From Clostridium sp. AM49-4BH (GTDB taxonomy: Bacteria; Bacillota; Clostridia; Lachnospirales; Lachnospiraceae), in NCBI RefSeq assembly GCF_003478335.1, contig NZ_QUFB01000025.1, forward strand, positions 1-43,572: a stretch of 43,572 nt of DNA. The letters run 5' to 3'. The notes below the pieces were generated by a model. That model worked only from the letters and a program-made list of their open reading frames with translations. It did not search any database and was not told where the DNA came from. Below, piece after piece: positions 32,940-40,744 of the stretch (positions within the stretch are counted from its first letter, which is position 1; each line of letters opens with the position of its first letter). A program made the translations under genes and the position numbers.

Positions 32940-33432
32940 AAATAACCATAACCTGATTTATTTTATGATCCACAAAATGAATGAATCAGTAGAAGAATAT
33001 TATGATCTGGCTGCGATTGCACTTTGCAAGGCTGCTATAAGTTATCAATCAGATAACGGATCTTTCTCAAATTATGCCTGCAGATGCATCAGAAACGAAA
33101 TTCTATTGGATCACAGGGCAAGAATGATGCCCAAGCGTTGGATGAATGAATATTTGATCAGTTATGATGCCCCGTCGGTTGTTCAAAATGAAGATGGGGA
33201 AGAGAGCATTCTTCTTGATCAGCTTAAGTCTTTTGAATCTGTGGAAAACGAGGCGTTAAGCAGAATTATGTATTTGGAAGTCGTGGCAGAATTAGGGAAG
33301 ACAGACAGCAAGGTACTGAAATTTTTTGAAATGGGTCTTAAGCAACGGGAAATCGCTGAAATAATGGGAGTGACTCAGGCAAATGTTTCCAGAGTGAAAA
33401 GACGTGTGGAAAAGATGTTATGTTGTGATTGA
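32908..33432 (+). CDS. Phage sigma-70-like factor
   Basis: A 174-residue protein resembling sigma-70 family factors. Region 2 is in the first 75 residues (NLIYFMIHKMN, YYDLAAIALCKAAISY, ACRCIRNEILLDHRA) and region 4 at the end (VLKFFEMGLKQREIAEIMGV, TQANVSRVKRRVEKML). GGAGG at 32894-32898 supports ATG 32908. Such factors switch phages to late transcription; no late genes remain in this window, so its targets here are unclear. Confidence 0.8.
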   Translation: MMTEEQKLLVENNHNLIYFMIHKMNESVEEYYDLAAIALCKAAISYQSDNGSFSNYACRCIRNEILLDHRARMMPKRWMNEYLISYDAPSVVQNEDGEESILLDQLKSFESVENEALSRIMYLEVVAELGKTDSKVLKFFEMGLKQREIAEIMGVTQANVSRVKRRVEKMLCCD

Positions 33433-33445
33433 TTGGAGGGACTTT

Positions 33446-33703
33446 ATGGCAAAGCAGCAGTTGATAAACAGGGCAAAATATAAAGATATTAAAAGATATG
33501 ATCATAATCAGATGGAGCGGTTCGCGCGATCACTGTATGAGAGTGGTTTCAAGGATGGAGCTGTACAGGCAACGGAAAAATCCAATACGAGACAGATGGA
33601 TTTTAACATGTTAAACGAGAGACTTCTTACCATTAAGGGGATAGGAATTGTCAAGGCGGAACAGATTGTAAAGGTCGTGAAAGGGGCGCTGGAAAGTGAG
33701 TAG
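33446..33703 (+). CDS. Small phage protein with helix-hairpin-helix-like end
   Basis: An 85-residue basic protein starting MAKQQLINRAKYKDIKRYDH. Its C-terminal part, ERLLTIKGIGIVKAEQIVKV, resembles a helix-hairpin-helix DNA-binding motif (IKGIG). TTGGAGGG lies upstream. It overlaps the next gene by 8 bp. Role unknown. Confidence 0.68.
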   Translation: MAKQQLINRAKYKDIKRYDHNQMERFARSLYESGFKDGAVQATEKSNTRQMDFNMLNERLLTIKGIGIVKAEQIVKVVKGALESE

Positions 33704-34256
33704 CCGAAGAGCGGCAATGCGCCGTGAAAGAAAGCAGCGAGCAAAAATTGGGAAGAATAAGTCGTCCACTGGCGTAATGCTAAGAGCTGCGGAGCAGGGC
33801 AAATTGGACGGTAGAACCATTGCTTTCTGCGTAGCAGCTAATTTGTTGTATGATTTGCACGGATTCCGCAGGCGGCGAATATACAACTTTTTGGAAAAGT
33901 GCAATAAGGAAGCCGCAAGATTTGATGATTCTGGATTGCAATTTGTTCTAAAAGTATATGCAGATAGAATTGTTGAAAAATTTAATGATCTGCTTCTGAT
34001 GGAACACCCTGCGGATGTGGTGGAGCATATCTATTGCAATCAAAGAGATGATTTTTTCATTTCATCGCTGGCACTAATGTTTACTGTCCTAAACGGGGAA
34101 TATGGTATGGCGTTTAATCAGAAGAAAACAGGAAGGTTGGATGTCATGCTGGAGTACTGTGCAAATGAATACTTGAAATTGCAACTGGATCCGGATGGGC
34201 ATGATGTGGCATGGTATGTGCGACAGACGAGGGAAAAAACAGGGATTATTATTTAA
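33696..34256 (+). CDS. Phage protein, unknown function
   Basis: A 186-residue protein that starts at GTG 33696 with an arginine-rich N-terminus (MSSRRAAMRRERKQRAKIGK) and is helical afterwards (AFCVAANLLYDLHGFRRRRI ... FFISSLALMFTVLNGEYGMA). It occurs in the same position in Clostridia phages as far as I recall. It could bind nucleic acid through the N-terminus; no domain is recognised. Confidence 0.68.
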   Translation: MSSRRAAMRRERKQRAKIGKNKSSTGVMLRAAEQGKLDGRTIAFCVAANLLYDLHGFRRRRIYNFLEKCNKEAARFDDSGLQFVLKVYADRIVEKFNDLLLMEHPADVVEHIYCNQRDDFFISSLALMFTVLNGEYGMAFNQKKTGRLDVMLEYCANEYLKLQLDPDGHDVAWYVRQTREKTGIII

Positions 34257-34297
34257 TAAATACAGATAGAACTTGCGGAATATCTGGAGGGATAAAC

Positions 34298-34477
34298 ATG
34301 ATAGACGAAAAGAAAGTGATCAAAAAGCTGCAAAATCGCATTGATGATTTTGTATTAAAGCATTCGGACAAGAAAGATTGTGAATCGGTTCAAGTAGCAA
34401 AAGAGTTCATACATCTTTTGGAGGAAGAAGCAGTATATGCAGAGCAACAAGAAATAGAAACGTTTGGAAAGGAGTAA
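34298..34477 (+). CDS. Small acidic phage protein, unknown function
   Basis: A 59-residue helical protein (MIDEKKVIKKLQNRIDDFVL ... FIHLLEEEAVYAEQQEIETF). A CTGGAGGG site supports ATG 34298; the longer frame from 34211 overlaps the previous gene. It is the last gene before the structured leader at 34482. Confidence 0.62.
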   Translation: MIDEKKVIKKLQNRIDDFVLKHSDKKDCESVQVAKEFIHLLEEEAVYAEQQEIETFGKE

Positions 34478-34481
34478 TAAC

Positions 34482-34649
34482 GAATCCCGGTAAACCGGGT
34501 TGACTGCCAAAGCGTGAAAAGTGGCAAGAATAAAAGGGCTGACAGTAGCGTGAAAGAGGCATGAGTGGGAACAATCTTGTGAAAGCCATGTTGAAGTAGC
34601 AAGGGAAGCGTAATGCCCTATCCACGAACGGAATTTGTTTCGTGGTGTT
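34482..34649 (+). ncRNA. Structured leader RNA candidate before the PAPS-reductase-like gene
   Basis: A 170-base gap, unusual in this tightly packed operon, can form a series of stems: CCCGG/CCGGG (34486-34499, TAAA loop), TGCCA/TGGCA (34505-34526), AGGG/CCCT (34602-34619) and CCACGAA/TTCGTGG (34622-34645). The word GCGTGAAA occurs twice and a related TTGTGAAA once. No Shine-Dalgarno site is placed for ATG 34650, which begins four bases after the last stem. It is rich in stop codons in all frames. A cis-acting or stand-alone RNA is likely; the class was not identified. Confidence 0.5.
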
Positions 34650-35396
34650 ATGAAACAAAAACTAACAGTATGCTGGATCAGCGCAGGAATATCAAGCTTT
34701 ATGGCAGGTTATCTTGCCGGAAATGTAGACAAATGGATCTATATTGACATAGCTGACCAGCACCCGGATAGTATTCGATTTATCAAAGATTGTGAGAAAG
34801 CAATCGGAAAAGAGATCGAGATACTACGATCAAAAGAGTACAGCAGTGTAGAAGGGTGCGTCAGAGTATTCGGGGGATTTAGAAATCCCGGAAATGGCTT
34901 CGCACCATGCACGAACTGGTTGAAAAAGAGAGTGCGGAAAGAATGGGAAGAGCAGCACAAGGATTACGAATTGACCTATATCTGGGGCTTTGATCTAAAA
35001 GAGAAGAACCGGGCAGAGAGGACGATTGAAGCGAATCCGCAGGCAAACCATGAGTTTCCGCTTCTCGACAGGCAATTATCAAAAGAAGAGGTTCATGGAC
35101 TGTTTGAACGGACTTTTGATTTTGCCCGGCCAAAAATGTACGAACTTGGTTATCCGAACAATAACTGTATCGGATGTATCAAGGGGGGCATGGGTTATTG
35201 GAACAATATACGCAAGGATTTCCCGGAAATATTTGAAAGCCGGGCGAAGTTGGAAAGAGACGTAGGATATTCCATCTTGAAAGATAGCAATAGTAAGCCG
35301 ATTTTTTTAGATGAATTAGATCCGAACAGAGGAAACATGAATACAGAGATTTTCCCCGATTGTGGGATTATGTGCTATTTAGCAGAAAGTGAATAA
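34650..35396 (+). CDS. PAPS-reductase/DndC-like phage protein
   Basis: A 248-residue protein of the adenine nucleotide alpha-hydrolase-like fold. The PP-loop is near the start (MKQKLTVCWISAGISSFMAG), a weak version of SGGxDS. A cysteine cluster CIGCIKGGMGYWNNI (about 172-186) and a later CGIMC could bind an iron-sulfur cluster. Phage members are annotated as PAPS reductase but probably modify nucleic acid or nucleotides rather than assimilate sulfate; that is inference. The start at ATG 34650 is chosen over TTG 34635 because the latter lies inside a hairpin; no ribosome binding site is visible for either. Confidence 0.82.
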   Translation: MKQKLTVCWISAGISSFMAGYLAGNVDKWIYIDIADQHPDSIRFIKDCEKAIGKEIEILRSKEYSSVEGCVRVFGGFRNPGNGFAPCTNWLKKRVRKEWEEQHKDYELTYIWGFDLKEKNRAERTIEANPQANHEFPLLDRQLSKEEVHGLFERTFDFARPKMYELGYPNNNCIGCIKGGMGYWNNIRKDFPEIFESRAKLERDVGYSILKDSNSKPIFLDELDPNRGNMNTEIFPDCGIMCYLAESE

Positions 35397-35407
35397 TTAC
35401 ATTTTGC

Positions 35408-35567
35408 ATGAAAATAACACCAGCTGTCGCGTGTTCACGGGATAAAACAGTTTGAGACCGGACACCGACAATACAGCAATGCCATACTCCTCCCGGAACT
35501 GGTGATGAGGATATTATACACCGTCGGGTGGGATGTAGGCAAGAAAGGAGCAGAAAATGACGATTGA
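35408..35567 (+). pseudogene. Small phage frame broken by one base
   Basis: ATG 35408 gives MKITPAVACSRDK and then a stop. Removing one A from the A4 run at 35444-35447 lets it continue QFETGHRQYSNAILLPELVM, RILYTVGWDVGKKG and end at TGA 35565, about 52 residues. The repaired reading has protein-like composition and fills a 160-bp gap. Without the repair the gap has no coding sequence. It overlaps the next gene start. Confidence 0.45.
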
Positions 35568-35907
35568 TAGGGCAATACATGACCTAAAAGGAGCGTATGC
35601 AAGCGACTATAATAAGCAACTGGCTGAGTGGCTAGAAGAGCTGAAAATGCTTAGAGAATTAAAAAACGAGCATAGAAAGATTAGAAATATAGAGGGGTAC
35701 AATCAAGGGTATAAAGAGGCTAACAATATTAAAAATGTACCAGTAGCATATGATGTGGATTGGGTTGTGAAACAGTTGAAAGAAAGACTATCTCTGTATC
35801 AAAGATTACAAAAATTACAAGACAAAGATTGTCTGCAATACGGCTACAAAATAGAAGCCACAAATGATGCAATCGAGATAGTAAAGGCGGGTGCGAAGAA
35901 TGACTAA
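35557..35907 (+). CDS. Phage protein, unknown function
   Basis: A 116-residue, largely helical and charged protein (MTIDRAIHDLKGAYASDYNK ... VDWVVKQLKERLSLYQRLQK). A ribosome binding site AAAGGAG is just upstream. It overlaps the next small gene by 8 bp. No family is recognised. Confidence 0.7.
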   Translation: MTIDRAIHDLKGAYASDYNKQLAEWLEELKMLRELKNEHRKIRNIEGYNQGYKEANNIKNVPVAYDVDWVVKQLKERLSLYQRLQKLQDKDCLQYGYKIEATNDAIEIVKAGAKND

Positions 35908-36073
35908 TGCTGAAAGAATCAAACAGATGTCGGACAAAGATTTAGCAATATTTATTATGTGTCCAGCAGAGTACGATGTGGCATTTACTAAGAGTTGCGG
36001 ATGCAACGGAGAAATGAATAAAAACTGTTATCAATGCACATTGGAATGGCTACGGCAGGAAAGTGAGGGATAG
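35900..36073 (+). CDS. Small cysteine-containing phage protein
   Basis: A 57-residue protein (MTNAERIKQMSDKDLAIFIM) with C-PAEYDV..CGC..C..C spacing that could hold a zinc ion, ending in CTLEWLRQESEG. The form MTNAERIKQMSDEELA with a cysteine set and WL is a recurring small protein of Clostridia phages. ATG 35900 is preferred to GTG 35891. Function unknown. Confidence 0.68.
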   Translation: MTNAERIKQMSDKDLAIFIMCPAEYDVAFTKSCGCNGEMNKNCYQCTLEWLRQESEG

Positions 36074-36075
36074 CT

Positions 36076-36785
36076 ATGGCAGAAAAAAGAATGTTTTCCC
36101 GTGAACTGGTGGAAAGTGATCAGTTCTTGGAACTTCCGTTATCCGCACAGGGGCTTTATATGCATATTTGCATGGAGGCGGATGATGATGGCTTTGTGAA
36201 CAATGCAAACCGGATCCGAAAGGTTGTTGAGCTTCGCAGGAGGATTATAGGACTTTATTTGACAGAGGTTACCTACTACAGATGGCCAATGGCTTGGTGG
36301 TTGTGGCACATTGGAAAATATGCAATAGCATTCGAAAAGATCGGTATAAGCCTACTGTACATCAGAGCGAATACAAGAAATTAAAGGTTTGCGACAATGT
36401 ATATACGTTAAGTTCCGAAAGTGGGAAGTCGGTAGAATCGGTGGATGACATCTCACAGGTTAAGATTGTGGAGAAATTTGATGAATTTTGGAAGGCCTAC
36501 CCAAGGAAAGAGCATAAGGCAATGGCAGAGCAGGAATATGCCAAATTGATAGTGCAGGGAATTAAAGAGGAAATGTTGATTGCATCGGCCAAGGCATATG
36601 CTAGAGCAAAGGATGGACAAGATCCTAAATATTTGAACTGTCCGGATTCGTGGCTGCAGAAATGCATTTATTCGGATTATGAAGTGAAAGAGGAAAAGCC
36701 AAAAGGACCGCAACAACCGGAAGAAGAACCGGGAATAGATATGTGGAACGGAGAGGATGAACCGAAAAATGGGGAAACTGTATGA
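36076..36785 (+). pseudogene. Phage replisome organiser (DnaD-like), frameshifted
   Basis: A replication initiator of about 236 residues when repaired. The N-terminal domain begins MAEKRMFSRELVESDQFLEL with LPLSAQGLYMHICMEADDDG, the usual winged-helix start of phage replisome organisers. Restoring one G near 36230 (TTGAG to TTGGAG) gives VVGASQEDYRTLFDRGYLLQ and joins the frame MANGLVVVAHWKICNSIRKD RYKP. The C-terminal part (EFWKAYPRKEHKAMAEQEYA ... WLQKCIYSDYEV) resembles the region that binds the helicase. The gene precedes the primase-helicase and overlaps it, as expected. Confidence 0.82.
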
Positions 36786-38643
36786 ATTTAAGGAAGAGGA
36801 TGCCTATTCTTTCGCTAGACATGTACATATTCAGGCTAAGGCAAGAGGGCGTGAACTTCAATTTTTTCATTGTCCATACTGTAGAGGCGGCAAAGGTGGC
36901 AAGGACAAGGGAACCTTTTCTATCAATTTACAAACTGGACAGTTTAAGTGTCTCAGATCAAGCTGCAGTATTTCCGGCAATATGATCACCTTGGCAAGGG
37001 ACTTTGATTTTTCATTGGGAATAGAGGTTGATGAATACTATCAGCCTAGAAAACAGTACAGGCGTTTGAAGACGCCTAGCAAGCCTATAGAGCCACTACC
37101 TGAATCTGTTGAGTATTTGGAGGGTAGAGGAATTTCGGAGGCAGTAGCAAGACAATATGAGATTACAGTGCATGCAAAGCGGGATGATGTCTTGGTGTTT
37201 CCGTTTTTTGATGAAAATGGAAAGCTACAATATGTCAAATATCGAGACACGACCTTTTTCAAGGGGAAAACCTATATAGATAGGGATGGACAGCAGAAGG
37301 CAGCTGCAAAGGAATGGATGGAAAAAGATTGCAAGCCGATTTTATTTGGCATGAAACAATGCGGGAAGGATCGCAAGCGGTTGGTGATCTGCGAGGGACA
37401 GATGGACAGCCTTTCGGTGGCAGAGGCAGGAATTGGATGCGCAGTAAGTGTACCGGGTGGAATGAATAACTTCCGTTGGATCCCTTATTGTTGGAATTGG
37501 GTGTGCGAATTTGAGGAAATTGTGGTTTTTGGCGATTATGAGCGTGATCATATGACATTGCTTGAAGACATCCGTAAGCGATTCCCGAACAAGATCCGCT
37601 ATGTGCAAGAGGAAGATTATAGGGGATGCAAAGATGCAAATGAAATCTTGCAAAAGTATGGAAAGGATGCTGTAAAGACTGCAGTTGAAAATGCTATTGA
37701 ACAGCCGGTGAAACAGGTGGTCGAGCTTGCAGATGTTAAACGGCGCGACTTAAAGGATATACCAAAGTTCAAGACAGGATTTCGACAACTTGATTCATTC
37801 CTTGGCGGGTATTTTTACGGTGGGCAGCTTATAATTCTCACTGGAAAGCGTGGACAAGGAAAATCCACAGTGGCAAATGAGTTTTGCGTGTCTGCACTGC
37901 AGCAGGGTAAGAGTATATTTGCCTATTCTGGAGAGCTACCGGACTGGCAATATAAAAGCTGGATTGATTTTCAAATTGCCGGTCCGCAGAATATTGTGGA
38001 AAATACACTACCGGATGGTTCTGTAAAGCGTTTTATCACAAATAGCAATCAGGATCAGATTGAAAATTGGTACCGGGGTAAATTTTACTTATATAGCAAT
38101 AATGATGTTGAAGATGATGAGCTTGTGGATCTAGTAACGACAATAGAACATTCCGTGATGCAGTATGGCATTGAGTTGGTCATTGTGGACAACCTTATGA
38201 CGGCGTTAGATGTGGATATGGCTGCAGATGAATATCGCTGTCAAAGCAAGTTCGTAAAAAAGTTGAGTCGGTTAGCGAAGCGGTTGGATGTTGTCGTGAT
38301 TTTAGTCGCACATCCACGAAAAAACAGCTTTACAAGCGATGAAAACGATGCGGTGAGCGGTTCGGCTGATATAACCAATGCAGCGGATATAGTGATGACA
38401 TTCAAACGAGATGAAGATACACCGGATCACAATTATTTGTCTCTGAGCAAAAACCGCTGGTTTGGAAATTTGACAAAGAAAGATGGCATTGATCTCTGGT
38501 ATGATCAAAGATCACGGCGAATCATAGACAGATCCAAGAAAGATTTTTTCTACGAGACTGGTTGGAAGGTCGAACCGGAGCAACAGAATTTTGATGGATT
38601 TTTCAATATGCCAGACGATATGGAAAATCCATTTGAGAAATGA
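36769..38643 (+). CDS. Phage primase-helicase (T7 gp4-like)
   Basis: A 624-residue bifunctional protein. An N-terminal zinc finger (HCPYCRGG ... FKCLRSSC, about 35-70) and a TOPRIM primase domain (about 130-290; VICEGQMDSLSVAEAG, VVFGDYERD) are followed by a RecA-type helicase (about 330-600) with Walker A GKRGQGKSTVANEF, Walker B IELVIVDNLM and the RecA-fold VVVILVAHPRKN, as in DnaB/T7 gp4. The start is uncertain: ATG 36769 (MGKLYEFKEEDAYSFAR) fits relatives better, while ATG 36757 lies directly against the ribosome binding site. It overlaps the replisome organiser. Confidence 0.9.
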   Translation: MGKLYEFKEEDAYSFARHVHIQAKARGRELQFFHCPYCRGGKGGKDKGTFSINLQTGQFKCLRSSCSISGNMITLARDFDFSLGIEVDEYYQPRKQYRRLKTPSKPIEPLPESVEYLEGRGISEAVARQYEITVHAKRDDVLVFPFFDENGKLQYVKYRDTTFFKGKTYIDRDGQQKAAAKEWMEKDCKPILFGMKQCGKDRKRLVICEGQMDSLSVAEAGIGCAVSVPGGMNNFRWIPYCWNWVCEFEEIVVFGDYERDHMTLLEDIRKRFPNKIRYVQEEDYRGCKDANEILQKYGKDAVKTAVENAIEQPVKQVVELADVKRRDLKDIPKFKTGFRQLDSFLGGYFYGGQLIILTGKRGQGKSTVANEFCVSALQQGKSIFAYSGELPDWQYKSWIDFQIAGPQNIVENTLPDGSVKRFITNSNQDQIENWYRGKFYLYSNNDVEDDELVDLVTTIEHSVMQYGIELVIVDNLMTALDVDMAADEYRCQSKFVKKLSRLAKRLDVVVILVAHPRKNSFTSDENDAVSGSADITNAADIVMTFKRDEDTPDHNYLSLSKNRWFGNLTKKDGIDLWYDQRSRRIIDRSKKDFFYETGWKVEPEQQNFDGFFNMPDDMENPFEK

Positions 38644-38653
38644 GGGAATGCGA

Positions 38654-38911
38654 ATGGCAAAGAAAATAGAAGGAGAAAAGGAATTTTTTGGAGAATGGTA
38701 TATTTTACTGCAAAAATATGGATTTCCTCCGGATATTCACAACGAATCCAAAGAGGCAGTTCATTTTTGGAATTGTCTGTGTGATGATGTGAGGAATTTG
38801 AATAACAAATACAGGACGCATCAATTACAACCGTTTTTTAGGGAATTGTGCCTTGACCTGATCGGTGAGGTGCGGCGCAGAAGCAAAGCAATAACAAAGG
38901 AAAGGGGATGA
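38654..38911 (+). CDS. Small phage protein, unknown function
   Basis: An 85-residue basic protein (MAKKIEGEKEFFGEWYILLQ ... FFRELCLDLIGEVRRRSKAI) placed between the helicase and Xis. GAGGG lies 7 bp before ATG 38654. Its stop overlaps the Xis start by four bases. The length and position are usual in related elements; no function is known to me. Confidence 0.65.
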   Translation: MAKKIEGEKEFFGEWYILLQKYGFPPDIHNESKEAVHFWNCLCDDVRNLNNKYRTHQLQPFFRELCLDLIGEVRRRSKAITKERG

Positions 38912-39123
38912 CGGAAATGGCAAGAGGAAGATTAGATGTGCCGATATGGGAAAAGATGAATTTGACGATAGAGGAGGCCGCCGCATATAGCAATATAGGA
39001 ATTAACAAAATAGATGAGATGGCAAAGGCTCCAAACTGTTCGTTTGTATTGTATATAGGGAGAAAGAAGCTTATTAAAAGAAAAGAGTTTGAACAATATA
39101 TAGCGAAATCTGTTGAAATTTGA
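38908..39123 (+). CDS. xis: Excisionase (Tn916 Xis-like)
   Basis: A 71-residue winged-helix excisionase. The core DVPIWEKMNLTIEEAAAYSN, IGINKIDEMAK and IGRKKLIKRKEFEQYI match Tn916-type Xis proteins, which bind near the attachment site and direct the integrase toward excision. It has an AAAGGAAAGGGG site and lies 79 bp before int, separated by a terminator-like hairpin. Confidence 0.88.
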   Translation: MTEMARGRLDVPIWEKMNLTIEEAAAYSNIGINKIDEMAKAPNCSFVLYIGRKKLIKRKEFEQYIAKSVEI

Positions 39124-39138
39124 AAATATGGACTTTTA

Positions 39139-39186
39139 AGCCTTGATATGATAATATATTAAAATGTATCAAGGCTCTTTTCTTTT
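39139..39186 (+). terminator. Terminator-like hairpin between xis and int
   Basis: AGCCTTGATA (39139-39148) pairs perfectly with TATCAAGGCT (39167-39176) around an 18-base AT-rich loop, followed by CTTTTCTTTT. The loop side contains TATGAT (39147-39152), a possible -10. A hairpin with the same position and tail precedes the second integrase start at 43564. Confidence 0.7.
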
Positions 39187-39202
39187 GGAAGGAGTTGATT
39201 TT

Positions 39203-40336
39203 ATGGGCAAAGATCTAAGAGGAAGAGAGCTTGGCGTAGGAATATGTCAGCGAAAAGATGGGCTGTATACAGCTAGATTTATTAGCAAGCGCACAGGAAG
39301 GTCTGTCCAAAGATATTTTCCCAAGTTGCAGGAATGTCGTAATTGGTATGCTGATGCAAGGTTTCAAGATGAACATGGTGAAATCAATGCCGGTGGTGAT
39401 ATGACAGTCACAGCCTGGTTTGAGTATTGGCTTAATAATATAAAAGGCGATACTATCAGGCCAAATACGATAAGAAATTATAGGGAAAGGTTTGAACACA
39501 ATATCAAAGATTGCATAGGGAATATGATGTTATCTGATGTAAAACCAATGCATTGCCAGAATGTTCTAAATCAGATGAAAACCAGATATAGGACATCGAC
39601 AATATATCAGGCAAGGATTACTTTGTATTGTATGTTTGCGGATGCGGTTGAGAATGATGTGATCTCAAAAAATCCGGTTACAAAAGCAGTTAAATACAAT
39701 ATTGGTAAAGATCCTAAGAAAATAAGGGCATTGACAGTGCATGAACAGAAAAAATTTCTGGAAGTGGCGAAAGACAGCAGCAATTACAATCAGTTTGCGT
39801 TTGTATTACAGACTGGATTAAGAACAGGCGAAATGATTGGCCTTAAATGGTCTGATATTGATTTTGAAAAGAAGGTCGCACATATTCAACGATCAATGGA
39901 ATATCGGCATTCTGTTGGTGAATGGAGAATAGGCAAACCTAAAAGTAAATCGGGATACAGGGATGTTCCTTTGACGGAAGAAGCGATTCGATTATTGAAA
40001 GCACAGAAGGAAAAGATGACAAAAATGAAAGTTGTTAATATGGAATTTTCAGAGTTTGTGTTTTTGAATCGTAAGGGCGAGCCTACAAAGAACTCAGCGT
40101 ACGACTCAACATTGTTCAAATTGTGTGATAAGGCTGGTATAGACAGATTTTCGATGCATGTACTTCGACATACTATGGCTACACGGTGTATTGAAGCAAA
40201 TATGCGACCTAAAACCTTGCAGGTGATTCTCGGACATTCCAATGTGGGAATTACTATGAATCTTTATGTTCATGTGACTGAGGAGGAAAAGGTAAAAGAG
40301 GTAGAAAAGATAGAAAAAGCCCTAAAAATTGTGTAG
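39203..40336 (+). CDS. int: Tyrosine integrase (Tn916-like)
   Basis: A 377-residue site-specific recombinase. It has an N-terminal arm-binding domain (MGKDLRGRELGVGICQRKDG ... TARFISKRTGR), a SAM-like core-binding domain (about 75-160), and a catalytic domain with Arg in QTGLRTGEMIGLKW (about 218), HVLRHTMATRC (His and Arg, about 325), LGHSNVGITMNLYVHV with the nucleophile Tyr. ATG 39203 is chosen for the GGAAGGAG site upstream; the frame to 39164 crosses the hairpin. With Xis it moves the element; the attachment site should lie just past its end. Confidence 0.93.
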   Translation: MGKDLRGRELGVGICQRKDGLYTARFISKRTGRSVQRYFPKLQECRNWYADARFQDEHGEINAGGDMTVTAWFEYWLNNIKGDTIRPNTIRNYRERFEHNIKDCIGNMMLSDVKPMHCQNVLNQMKTRYRTSTIYQARITLYCMFADAVENDVISKNPVTKAVKYNIGKDPKKIRALTVHEQKKFLEVAKDSSNYNQFAFVLQTGLRTGEMIGLKWSDIDFEKKVAHIQRSMEYRHSVGEWRIGKPKSKSGYRDVPLTEEAIRLLKAQKEKMTKMKVVNMEFSEFVFLNRKGEPTKNSAYDSTLFKLCDKAGIDRFSMHVLRHTMATRCIEANMRPKTLQVILGHSNVGITMNLYVHVTEEEKVKEVEKIEKALKIV

Positions 40337-40350
40337 TAAATTGTGTAGTA
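40326..40350. repeat. Tandem 12-bp repeat at the int stop codon
   Basis: AATTGTGTAGTA occurs twice back to back, the first copy containing the int stop codon. Further right, TTGGTACAT is repeated at 40559-40567 and 40570-40578 with an 11-bp period. Such short direct repeats next to int are typical integrase arm sites, so the attachment site is probably within 40326-40744, but I found no matching core at the left side by eye. Confidence 0.45.
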
Positions 40351-40708
40351 AAAAAATATAGAAAGGCGAAAACCCCTTAAAATGGGATGTTTTCGGATAG
40401 GTATAAGATAAAATGAAACTAGGAATTGTGATTTACTAGCAATTTCGATGTAGGTTTCTATATCTTGATAAATGTCCTTAAAGCCTTATAAAATGGGAGA
40501 TTGCGATAAAAATTAGTTCGATAAAAGTTGTTATAACTTTATGTTATTCAGTAGAAAATTGGTACATAATTGGTACATGGCAAGTTGATGGATAAAAGAA
40601 AAATATGAAACTAGAAGTGATATCACGAGCCTCGGTACTCAAAAAATATGAATCTTATAGATTGCGTGACGGATGCTTGTCAATTATTGAAAAAAATCAA
40701 TTTATTGA
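40351..40708. other. Gene-free stretch, probable attachment region
   Basis: There is no credible gene. It holds CGAAAACCCC/GGGATGTTTTCG inverted repeats (40367-40395), two related CCTTAAAATGGGA and CCTTATAAAATGGGA motifs, and the TTGGTACAT pair. It separates int from the RNA-nuclease unit and is the likely place of attR/attL. Confidence 0.4.
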
Positions 40709-40740
40709 TTGACAAATGGATTACATGGGCATAATATAAT
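40709..40740 (+). promoter_or_regulatory. Promoter of the structured RNA
   Basis: TTGACA at 40709-40714 is perfect. The -10 may be TAATAT (40732-40737, 17-bp spacing) or the perfect TATAAT (40735-40740, 20-bp spacing). Transcription would start near 40745. Confidence 0.55.
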
Positions 40741-40744
40741 AGTA

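Noticed and set aside
34478..34650. Coding frame in the gap before the PAPS-reductase-like gene
   Set aside because: All three frames have stops, no start codon follows the available ribosome binding site, and the stems suggest RNA.
21069..40744. A long perfect direct repeat marking both attachment sites of the phage element
   Set aside because: No repeat of 15 bp or more was found by eye between the region near 21070-21220 and the region after int; the left boundary stays open.
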